In this document: in pieces, positions 45,761-53,679 of the stretch
Position numbering within the stretch: position 1 is the first letter of the stretch
Layout: each line of letters opens with the position of its first letter
Source: Lysobacter sp. Root916
GTDB taxonomy: Bacteria > Pseudomonadota > Gammaproteobacteria > Xanthomonadales > Xanthomonadaceae
Direction of reading: 5' to 3'
Length of the DNA stretch: 64,000 nucleotides
Assembly: GCF_001429785.1 (NCBI RefSeq)
Contig: NZ_LMJF01000017.1
Location: 64,586-128,585 of the forward strand
Notes under the pieces: model-generated
The model's input: only the letters and a program-made list of their open reading frames with translations
What the model was told of the DNA's origin: nothing
The model's database searches: none
Program-made: the position numbers and the translations under genes

Positions 45761-45918
45761 GGCGCGGCTCCGCGGATCGGACCGCGACGATAACGCAGAC
45801 CGGCGCGGGAGGGAGCGGCACGGTCGCGCCGAGGGGCACCCGACGGCGGCGTATGCGGGGGAGCACGCGCGGAACCTGTGGTCTGGAGTGCAGGCGTACG
45901 GCGCGGGCGTTCGGGCTT

Positions 45919-45946
45919 GCGTGATCGCAGCTCGCGCCGCTCCTAC
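45919..45946 (-). repeat. REP-like element (single)
   Basis: GCGTGATCGCAGCTCGCGCC then GCTCCTAC is an imperfect copy of the GTAGGAGCGGCG...GCCGCGA family found in four copies at 61345-61531. It lies in the 231-bp gap between ggt and the kinase gene, where I see nothing else. Confidence 0.55.
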
Positions 45947-45991
45947 CCCCAGCGCGGCGATGCGGCGCGGGCTCGGTCGCCTGCGCCGAGG

Positions 45992-48877
45992 TCAGCTCGA
46001 CGGCAGTTGCGCCGCGAGCAGACGCAGGTGCTGCAAGGCGGTGTCCAGATCGGCGGACAGCGGCAGGATCGCCGGCCAGTCGCCGTGGCGGCCGGCCGTT
46101 TCCAGCGCCGCGGCCGCCTGCGCCAGTTCGGTCGCGCCGACCATGCGCGCGGCGCCCTTGATCTTGTGCGCCTGGCGCGTGAGCGCGACGGTATCGCCGC
46201 CCTCGCGCGCCGCGTGCAGGCCCGCCACGTCCTGCGCGGTCGCGGCCAGGAATTCCTCGAGCAGGGCACGCGCTTCCGCGGGCGCGCCGCCGGTGAGCGC
46301 GCCCAGCACCTCGGCGTCCAAGGTTCGGGCCTGATCGAGCTGCGGCAAGGCCGTCGTCGCGCCCGTCTCGGCGGTCGCGGCATCGACGCCGTGGGGCAGC
46401 GTATGCGGCAGCCAGCGCTGCAGGCAGGTCGCCAGCACCGGCACCGACACCGGCTTGCTCAGGTAGTCGTCCATGCCCGCGGCCAGGCAGCGTTCGGCCT
46501 CGCCCTTCAGCGCCGAGGCGGTCAGGGCCACGATCGGCGTGCGCTCCAAGCCTTCCTCGACCTCCGCCGCGCGGATCGCGCGCGCCAGGGCATAGCCGTC
46601 CAGGCCGGGCATGTGCACATCCGACAACAGCAGCGCATAGCGGCCGCTGCGCCAACGCTCCAGCGCCTGCAGGCCGTCCTCGGCCGCCTCGCTGGCGTAA
46701 CCGGCCAGGGCGAGTTGGCGCGCGATCACCATGCGGTTGGTCGGATGGTCGTCGGCCAGCAGCACCAGGCTGCGCTCGCGCTCGGCTTGCTCCAGGCTGG
46801 GCATGGGGCGCGGCGCGATCGTGGCCGGCGCCTCGGCGCCGTCGGGCTCGGCGGGCAGTTCCGATTCCGGCGCGCGCGCCAGGCTCACCGTCAGACGCAT
46901 GCTGGTGCCCAGGCCGGGCCTGCTTTCCATGCTCACCTCGCCGCCCATCAACTCGGCCAGGCGACGGCAGATCGCCAGGCCCAGGCCGGTGCCGCCGTAA
47001 CGGCGCGTGGTGTCGCCCTCGGCCTGGCTGAAGGGCTGGAACAGATGGCGCTGCTGCTCTTCGCCCACGCCGATGCCGGTGTCGGTGACGCGGAAGCACA
47101 AGGTGTCGCGCACCGTGCCGTCGGCGTCCTTGGCGCTGGACTGCCATTCCAGCGCCGCCTGGACCAGGCCTTCGGCGGTGAACTTGAGCGCGTTGGACAG
47201 GAAGTTGCCGACCACCTGGCGCAGGCGCAGTCCGTCGGCGCGGTGCGCCGGGCCGACGCGCGGATCGATTTCGCACAACAGGTTCAGGCCCTTGCTGGAG
47301 GCGGCGCCGGCGTAGTTGGCGACCGTGCTGCGCAACAGCGTCGGCAGCGCGACCACGCTGGGCGACAACTCCAGACGGCCGGCCTCGATCTTCGAGAAAT
47401 CCAGGATGTCGCCGATGATCTGCAGCAGCGAAGCGGACGACTGCTGGATCACGTTCAAGGCGCGCCGTTGATCGGGATCCAGGCGCGAGTGCGCGAGCAC
47501 TTCGATCATGCCGGTCACGCCGATCATCGGGGTGCGGATCTCGTGGCTCATCGCGGCCAGGAACGAGGACTTGGCGCGGCTGGCCTCCTGCGCGCGCGCC
47601 TCGCTCGCGCGCAGCTCGCGTTCCAGGCGCCGGATCGCGCTGAGATCGGCGGCGACCAGCAACAAGCCGCCGTCGCCGCCGTCGGGCTCGTTCATCGCCG
47701 ACACCGCCACCAGCGCCGGCACCCAGGTGCCGTTGCGATGGCGCAGCATCATCTCGCGCGGCGCGGCGCGCATTCGCGCCAGCTCGCGCAGCGCGGTCCA
47801 ATCGGCCTGCACCGGCCGCCCCAGCCGGTCGCCGAGTTCGAACGCCAGCGTCTGCAACGCCTTGGGTTCGAACAGCGCGTGCAAGCGCTCGCGCGCCAGC
47901 AGATCGCTGGCGTGCCAGCCCAGCAACTGCTCGGCGAAAGGATTGACCTGACTGAACTGGCCGCGCGCGTCGACCGCGACGATCGCGGTCTGGGCCGCGT
48001 CCAGCAACGAACGCTGGAACTGTTCGCGACGCTCCAACTCGGCGCGCGTGCGTTCGTTGCGAATCAGCTGGCCGGTGAGTTCGTTCTCGAAGCCCAGCAC
48101 GTCGCGGCGCATTTCCATGAAGGCCTGCATCACCGTGGCCAGCTCGCCGCGCGGCTCGTGCTTGGGCGTGGCGGTGTAATCGTGCTCGCGCATGCGCCGC
48201 GCCAGCCAGGTCAGGCTTTCGACGCCGCGGTAGGCGTTGCGCAACACCCGGCGCCCGACCACCGCCGCGATCAGCAGCGCCAACACCGACAGCCCGATAC
48301 GCAGCATGCTGGCTTGGCGGTTGCGTGCGATATCGTTGCGGACCACGCCGTCGGCCTCGACCATGGCCAGGTCCGACAGCAGCTTCAGGCGCTGGGTGAC
48401 CGGATCGATGGCCGGGTACAAACGCGTGTCGGCGAAACGGCCCAGGGCGTCGATATCCTCGCGCACCAGGATCGCGCGCAACTCCGCCGCGGCCGCGTCG
48501 GCGGCCACGCGCGCGTCGGCGGCGGCGCGGAAGTGAACCTGCTCCTCGGGCGTGCGCGGCAGCCGCGCCAGCACCGCCCAGCTTTCGTCGATGCGTTTGC
48601 GCGCCTGGTCGATGGTGGCCACGCCCTCGCGCCAGGGCACCAGGTCGTTGCGCACGCGAAAGGTGGTGTCGACCACGTCCAGGCCGTAGGCGTCGGAGAC
48701 CATCTTGATCCGGCGCAGGCCGCGCAGGGAATCGTCGCGCAGGGTCAGCAGCGATTCGCGGGCGCGGTACTGGGCGACCTCGTCGATCACCAGCACCGCC
48801 GCGCCGGTCAGCAGCAGCAGGCCGAACAGCGCCCACAGCTGGCGCCGGATGCTGAGCGTGCCCAGCCAGGCGCGCAT
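45992..48877 (-). CDS. Hybrid sensor histidine kinase with receiver and HPt domains
   Basis: The 961-residue protein shows, in order: TM1 (~13-31), a helical periplasmic sensor (~35-190), TM2 (~193-208), a HAMP-like region (~210-265), PAS (~285-415), HisKA with H445 in SHEIRTPM, HATPase with DTGIGVG and GGTGLGL, a receiver with D753 in SDVHMPGLDG and K808, and an HPt domain with H904 in AHKIKGAARMVGA. It thus holds a full phosphorelay in one chain. The likely partner is the response regulator-EAL gene 10 bp upstream in the same unit. Confidence 0.94.
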   Translation of the reverse strand: MRAWLGTLSIRRQLWALFGLLLLTGAAVLVIDEVAQYRARESLLTLRDDSLRGLRRIKMVSDAYGLDVVDTTFRVRNDLVPWREGVATIDQARKRIDESWAVLARLPRTPEEQVHFRAAADARVAADAAAAELRAILVREDIDALGRFADTRLYPAIDPVTQRLKLLSDLAMVEADGVVRNDIARNRQASMLRIGLSVLALLIAAVVGRRVLRNAYRGVESLTWLARRMREHDYTATPKHEPRGELATVMQAFMEMRRDVLGFENELTGQLIRNERTRAELERREQFQRSLLDAAQTAIVAVDARGQFSQVNPFAEQLLGWHASDLLARERLHALFEPKALQTLAFELGDRLGRPVQADWTALRELARMRAAPREMMLRHRNGTWVPALVAVSAMNEPDGGDGGLLLVAADLSAIRRLERELRASEARAQEASRAKSSFLAAMSHEIRTPMIGVTGMIEVLAHSRLDPDQRRALNVIQQSSASLLQIIGDILDFSKIEAGRLELSPSVVALPTLLRSTVANYAGAASSKGLNLLCEIDPRVGPAHRADGLRLRQVVGNFLSNALKFTAEGLVQAALEWQSSAKDADGTVRDTLCFRVTDTGIGVGEEQQRHLFQPFSQAEGDTTRRYGGTGLGLAICRRLAELMGGEVSMESRPGLGTSMRLTVSLARAPESELPAEPDGAEAPATIAPRPMPSLEQAERERSLVLLADDHPTNRMVIARQLALAGYASEAAEDGLQALERWRSGRYALLLSDVHMPGLDGYALARAIRAAEVEEGLERTPIVALTASALKGEAERCLAAGMDDYLSKPVSVPVLATCLQRWLPHTLPHGVDAATAETGATTALPQLDQARTLDAEVLGALTGGAPAEARALLEEFLAATAQDVAGLHAAREGGDTVALTRQAHKIKGAARMVGATELAQAAAALETAGRHGDWPAILPLSADLDTALQHLRLLAAQLPSS

Positions 48878-48887
48878 GCGGCGCGCT

Positions 48888-50081
48888 CTACTCCGGCCGC
48901 CGCCAGCGGCCGAGCACGCTGGGCAGATCCTCGCCGGGCACCGGTTCGGCGATCAGATGGCCCTGGGCCATGCCGCAACCCAGCTCGGCCAGCATCTGCC
49001 AGTCGTCGACGGTTTCCACGCCCTCGGCGACCACGTCCAGCCCGAGCTTGCGCGCCAGGTCCAGGCTGGCCTCGATCACCGCGCGCTTGCGCGGCTGCTC
49101 CTTGGCGCCGGAGACGAAGCCCTGGTCGATCTTGAGTTCGGTGAACGGAATCTGCGACAGCTGCGAGAGCGAGGAATAGCCGGTGCCGAAATCGTCGATC
49201 GACAGGCCGAAGCCTTTCAGACGCAGGCGCGCCAGCACGCCCAGTCCGCGCGCGGCGTCGCTCATCAGCGAGCTCTCGGTGATCTCCAGCACCACTTCCT
49301 CCGGCTCCACCCCGGCCTCGCGCACCAGGTGCTGGAAGCGGTCGGCCGCGCCGCTGTCGGCCAGGGTCGCGGGCGAGACGTTGACCGACAGATTCAGGCG
49401 GATGCCCTGCTGATCCCAGCTGCGCTTCCAGCGGCAACCCTCGACCAGCATGTGATCGGTGAGCAGATCGACCAGGCCTTCGCGCTCCATCATCGGCACG
49501 AAATGCATCGGGCGCACGATGCGGCCGTCGGGACGGCGCCAACGCGCCAGCGCCTCCACCCCGACCGGCTTGCCGTTGCCGAACTCGACCTGCGGCTGGA
49601 ACCACGGCCCGATCTCGCCCGCCGCCAGCGCCTCGCGGACCAGCAGCGGCGTGACCTCGACCGGCTCGTCGGCCTCGGCCGCGTGCAGGGCGTGCTCGTA
49701 GCCTTCCAGCGCCTGCTGCAGCTTGGCCAGGGTCAACGGCTTTTCGACATTGCCCAGCACGCGCAGGCCGTAGGCGCGCGCCATGGTCTGCACGGTGTTG
49801 AGCAGGGCCGGATCCAACGCGCTGACCACCGCCACCGAGCGCGCCAGGCTGCGCTGGGCGACGTGGTCGATGAACTCGATGCCGTCCATGCCGGGCATGT
49901 CCAGATCGACCAGGATCACGTCCGGCGGCGTGCGCACTTCCTCCAGCAGGCGCAGCGCGCCGGCGCCGTCGGCGGCTTCGAGCACGTTGACCACGCCCAG
50001 CTCGGCGAGCAGGCGCAGCGCCATGCGGCGCTGGAACCCGTGATCCTCCACCACCATCACGCTAAGCGTCGTAATCGACAT
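48888..50081 (-). CDS. Response regulator with EAL (c-di-GMP phosphodiesterase) domain
   Basis: The 397-residue protein has a receiver (about 5-125, phosphoacceptor D59 in LVDLDMPGMDG, K114) and an EAL domain (about 145-390). EAL at 176-178, LSVNVSP, EITESS, DDFGTGYSS and KIDQGFV are intact, so hydrolysis of c-di-GMP is expected. The start at 50081 follows AGGGAAC. It lies 10 bp before the hybrid kinase gene; phosphorylation from that kinase's HPt would tune c-di-GMP level. Confidence 0.93.
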   Translation of the reverse strand: MSITTLSVMVVEDHGFQRRMALRLLAELGVVNVLEAADGAGALRLLEEVRTPPDVILVDLDMPGMDGIEFIDHVAQRSLARSVAVVSALDPALLNTVQTMARAYGLRVLGNVEKPLTLAKLQQALEGYEHALHAAEADEPVEVTPLLVREALAAGEIGPWFQPQVEFGNGKPVGVEALARWRRPDGRIVRPMHFVPMMEREGLVDLLTDHMLVEGCRWKRSWDQQGIRLNLSVNVSPATLADSGAADRFQHLVREAGVEPEEVVLEITESSLMSDAARGLGVLARLRLKGFGLSIDDFGTGYSSLSQLSQIPFTELKIDQGFVSGAKEQPRKRAVIEASLDLARKLGLDVVAEGVETVDDWQMLAELGCGMAQGHLIAEPVPGEDLPSVLGRWRRPE

Positions 50082-50296
50082 GCCGTTCCCTGGTGAGAGC
50101 CCTGCCGTGGCCACGATGCGGGGCGGCGCGATCGCAACGGCCCGACTGTATCCGTGCATAGCGTTCAACGGGAACGGCGCCGACGAACGGTCGCGGCTCC
50201 GGCATGGACGAGGGCGCAGGGCCCGCAGGCCCGCCCCGCCTGCCTCTCAGGGCGGCGATACCGGTCGTCGGGCGGACGCTGACGCCTGCGGCGCAT

Positions 50297-50327
50297 AAAA
50301 AAAGCGGAGCCGAGGCTCCGCTTTTTT
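50297..50327. terminator. Bidirectional intrinsic terminator
   Basis: A perfect 8-bp stem (GCGGAGCC / GGCTCCGC) with a two-base loop has seven A before and six T after, so it can stop transcription on both strands. It lies just beyond the 3' end of the gene at 50349-50996. Confidence 0.9.
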
Positions 50328-50348
50328 AGGTCCCAGGTAGGTCCGCGC

Positions 50349-50996
50349 TCAGGGATACTTGGGCGGATTGGCGGCCCAGGCCGCCTGCACTTCCGTCAGC
50401 ATCTTGCGCTCGGCCTCGGTCCAGGCCGGCAGCAGGCGCGCGTACTGGGCGGTGGTGTTCCACTGCAGCGGCTCGGTGCGCACGGCGGCGGCGTACCACT
50501 GCACGGCCTCGTCCTTGCGGCCCATCGACCACAGCACCAGGGCGAAGGTCGGCGGCATCCAGCTGGCGGTCACGCCGCGCGTGGTGGCCAGGGTGCGCCA
50601 CTGTTCGAAGGCGCCCTTGTCGTCGCCGGCGCGGTACAGGTCCCAGCCGTAGTTCCACATCACCGAGCGCCAGATGCCGTCGGTGGCGTCCAGGCCGGAC
50701 AGCGCGCGCGCGTACAGCTGACGGCCGAGCTCGACGCGGCCGGCTTCCATGGCCAGGTGGGCGAGCTGCGCGGCCTCGGCGTCGGCGCCGGCCTTGCGTT
50801 CGATGATGCGGCTGAGCTTCTGCATCGCCGCTTCGCCGGTATCGCGTACCACCACCACCGGCTTGGTGGTGTTGGCGTCGGCGTCGAAATAGAACTCGGC
50901 GGGCTTGGGCAGCGGCTGAGTGGCGGCGGTCTGGGCCGCGGCGGTTCCGGACACGGCCAGCAGGGCCGTCAACAACAACACACTACGAATACGCAT
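50349..50996 (-). CDS. Secreted protein of unknown function
   Basis: The 215-residue protein has a signal peptide (MRIRSVLLLTALLAVSG, cut near TAAAQ) and a helical body with two or three TPR-like stretches (AGRVELGRQLYARALSGLD; GRKDEAVQWYAAAVRTEP). No known domain. It follows the hexosaminidase gene by 138 bp on the same strand and ends at the terminator, so it may close the sugar operon. The ATG at 50996 is chosen because it starts the signal peptide. Confidence 0.75.
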   Translation of the reverse strand: MRIRSVLLLTALLAVSGTAAAQTAATQPLPKPAEFYFDADANTTKPVVVVRDTGEAAMQKLSRIIERKAGADAEAAQLAHLAMEAGRVELGRQLYARALSGLDATDGIWRSVMWNYGWDLYRAGDDKGAFEQWRTLATTRGVTASWMPPTFALVLWSMGRKDEAVQWYAAAVRTEPLQWNTTAQYARLLPAWTEAERKMLTEVQAAWAANPPKYP

Positions 50997-51134
50997 GATC
51001 GATGAATCCCCCGTAATACCCCGCCATGCTAACCCGAGCGGGGTCCGGATCGCGCCGTTCATCACGCTTTCTGCGCTGAATCGGGCAGGGCGACGCCCCG
51101 GCGCGGGCCGGGGCGTGCAGACAGGGGGCCGGCC

Positions 51135-53528
51135 TCAGCGCGGCTGCAGGGTCACCCGCTCGATCGCCCACAAGGGGTCGTGACTGCCGCTGGCGAACAC
51201 CAGGCACAGATCATGGGTGCCCGCGGTCGGCGCGATCTTGGCGCGCAGCGTGGTGAGACCGGCGGTGCGCCGCGCCGAGCCCAGCGGCAGCACCGCGATC
51301 GGCGCGCCCTCGCAGGTGTCGGCGCGCACTTCCAATGCGCCTTCCGGCCCGTTGGCGGCGCGGGTGACGACCTTGGGCGTGTCGTGCCAGAGCTGGAAAT
51401 TGAAGGGCACCTGGCCGACCCGGACCTCGATCGCGCCGACCTGATCCAAGGCCGCGCCTTCATAGATCCAGCACGGGTCGAACACGTCGGCCAGCAGAGT
51501 CGCTCGCGGCGAACGCCCGCCGATGCCGTCGGCCGGCGCGTCGTCCTCCATGCGCAGGTTCAGACCGCCCTTGCACTGGCGCAGGCGGTTGCCGGTGCGC
51601 TGGCTCAGTGCGGCCAGATCGGCCGGGGCGTAGCGGCGCGGCGCCGACAGCGGGCGGCCGTCGACATAGGTCGCGGCCTGGAACACGGTCGGCGGGCGCA
51701 GCGCCAGCGGCGCGGCATACAGCGGCGATTGCGTGCTCAGTTCGCCCTTGCCTTCGAGATAGCGGATCTGGCCGAAACCGACCTGATTGGACAACTTCAG
51801 CAGCGGCTGGCCCTGGCCGTCGCGCTCGACTTCGAAGCGCACCGCGAACGCCGCATCCGAGGCTTGAACCTTCTGCGCCTGATAGCGCCCCATCTGCGGC
51901 ACCAGCCGGCGCAGGAAGCCGTCCCAGTCGCGCGCGCCCTTGGGCGACCACACGGCTTCGGCCAGCGCGGCCGTGCGCGGGAAGTAGGCGCGTTCGACCG
52001 CGTCGAAGCTGCGCTTGTGCTCGGTCCACAGATTGGCCTGCGCGCCGAGCACGTGCTTGGCCTGTTCGGGCGTGAGCTCGGCCGGCACCGGCTCGAAGCC
52101 GTACACCGATTTCAAGGTCATCGCGGCCAGGCGGCCGGTGGCTTCGTCGTCGTTGTCGCTTTGCACGTGATCGAAATACAGGTCCGGCGCCGGCGCCAGC
52201 ACCACGTCGTGTCCGGCGCGCGCGGCCTCGACCGCGCCCTTGATGCCGCGCCAGGACATCACCGTCGCACGCGGCGGCAGGCCGCCTTCGAGGATCTCGT
52301 CCCAGCCGATCAGGCGGCGATCGTGGCTGCCCAGGTAGTTCTCGATGCGGGCCACGAACCAGCTCTGCATCGCCATCTCGTCCTTCAACCCCAGTGCGGT
52401 CTTCTGCGCCTGGATGCTGGGCGAGGCCTGCCACTGGTCCTTGGCCGCCTCGTCGCCGCCGATGTGGATGTAGCGACCGGGGAACAGGGTGGTGACTTCG
52501 GCCAGCACGTCCTGCAGGAAACCGAAGGTGGCGTCCTGGGTGTTGAACAGATAAGTGTGCACGCCCCAGTCCGGCGACACCGGCGGCGGCGCCTTGAGCA
52601 CGTCGCTCACGCCCAGCTCGGGATAGGCGGCGATCGCGGCCTGGGCATGGCCCGGCATTTCGATCTCGGGGACGATGGTGACGTAGCGTTCGGCGGCGTA
52701 ACGCACCACGTCGCGGATCTGGTCCTGGGTGTAGTAGCCGCAGTACTGGAGCGCCGCGCCGGTGACCGGGTCGTGGCCGGAAGCGCCGGCCGGAATCCGG
52801 CAGCTGCCGACTTGCGTGAGCTTGGGATACTTCTTGATCTCGATCCGCCAGCCCTGGTCGTCGGTGAGATGCCAGTGGAAGGTGTTGAGCTTGTGCAGGG
52901 CCATCTGGTCGATCAGGGTCTTGACCTGGTCGACGCTCTGGAAATGGCGCGCCGAATCCAGCATCAGCCCGCGCCAGCCGAAACGCGGCGCGTCCTCGAT
53001 GCGTTGCGCGGCGATCGTCGCCGCGCCGCGGCCGCCGTCGGCGGTGGCCAGCTGCCACAGCGTGACCGCGCCGTAGAACAGACCGGCCGGCGCGCGCGCT
53101 TCGATGCGCGCACCCTGTGGGCCGATGTCGAGGTGGTAGGCCTCGTCGCTGGGCAGCGCGGCCTGAGGATCGATCGCGAATACGACGGTGTGCGCGGCCT
53201 CGCCGGCGGCGTTGCCGCTGGCGTCGACGTTGGGCGCGAAACCGCGCAGACGCTGCAGGCGCGCGGCGAAGTCGCGTGCGATCCGCGCCGCGTCGGCGTT
53301 GCCGCCGGCGGCCTGCAATCGCGTGCTCACGTCCAGCACGAACGCGCCTTCGCGCGCGACCACCTTGGCTGGCAACGGAATCACCGGCGTGATCTGCGAG
53401 GCCTGGGCGGCGGGCACGTCCGCCGTCGCGTCCTGGCCGCCGCGCTGGCAGGCCGACAATGTGATCGCCGTCACCATGGACAGCACTACCGTCGCGGCCA
53501 CCGCCGCGCGCATGCGTTTACCGCTCAT
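51135..53528 (-). CDS. Beta-N-acetylhexosaminidase, GH20 lipoprotein
   Basis: The 797-residue protein has a lipobox LSAC (C27), a GH20b-type N domain (~45-180) and the catalytic barrel (~183-530) with HWHLTDDQGWR and HIGGDEA, where D359-E360 are the catalytic pair. A long C part (~540-797) has beta-rich and WIYEGAALDQ pieces. It should release GlcNAc from chito-oligosaccharides or glycans at the cell envelope. The start at 53528 follows GAGGGGTCGGGG. It sits after the TonB receptor gene (151 bp), matching an uptake locus. Confidence 0.93.
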   Translation of the reverse strand: MSGKRMRAAVAATVVLSMVTAITLSACQRGGQDATADVPAAQASQITPVIPLPAKVVAREGAFVLDVSTRLQAAGGNADAARIARDFAARLQRLRGFAPNVDASGNAAGEAAHTVVFAIDPQAALPSDEAYHLDIGPQGARIEARAPAGLFYGAVTLWQLATADGGRGAATIAAQRIEDAPRFGWRGLMLDSARHFQSVDQVKTLIDQMALHKLNTFHWHLTDDQGWRIEIKKYPKLTQVGSCRIPAGASGHDPVTGAALQYCGYYTQDQIRDVVRYAAERYVTIVPEIEMPGHAQAAIAAYPELGVSDVLKAPPPVSPDWGVHTYLFNTQDATFGFLQDVLAEVTTLFPGRYIHIGGDEAAKDQWQASPSIQAQKTALGLKDEMAMQSWFVARIENYLGSHDRRLIGWDEILEGGLPPRATVMSWRGIKGAVEAARAGHDVVLAPAPDLYFDHVQSDNDDEATGRLAAMTLKSVYGFEPVPAELTPEQAKHVLGAQANLWTEHKRSFDAVERAYFPRTAALAEAVWSPKGARDWDGFLRRLVPQMGRYQAQKVQASDAAFAVRFEVERDGQGQPLLKLSNQVGFGQIRYLEGKGELSTQSPLYAAPLALRPPTVFQAATYVDGRPLSAPRRYAPADLAALSQRTGNRLRQCKGGLNLRMEDDAPADGIGGRSPRATLLADVFDPCWIYEGAALDQVGAIEVRVGQVPFNFQLWHDTPKVVTRAANGPEGALEVRADTCEGAPIAVLPLGSARRTAGLTTLRAKIAPTAGTHDLCLVFASGSHDPLWAIERVTLQPR

Positions 53529-53643
53529 CCCCGACCCCTCGTTGTCCGTCCGACACTCATACAACAAGCGGGCCCGGCGTAACCGGGCCCGTTGTCGCAG
53601 CTGAAAGCTACCGGAGCGCCCAAAGGCGCGGTAGTGCCTGGAT

Positions 53644-53670
53644 CGTAGGGTGCGGTAAGCCGCACCCTAC
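53644..53670. repeat. GTAGGGTGCGG stem-loop repeat
   Basis: CGTAGGGTGCGGTAAGCCGC then ACCCTAC folds as a stem with arms GTAGGGTGCGG / CCGCACCCTAC. It lies just after the TonB receptor stop and could act as a 3' structure. Confidence 0.65.
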
Positions 53671-53679
53671 ATCCGGACC

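Noticed and set aside
45878-49135. Plus-strand frame of over 1000 codons opposite the hybrid kinase
   Set aside because: No domain, Gln/Arg/His-rich composition typical of antisense translation of a high-G+C gene.
51135-53528. Frameshift or truncation in the GH20 gene because of its long C-terminal part
   Set aside because: The frame is continuous, the catalytic motifs are intact and similar long C-terminal regions occur in the family.
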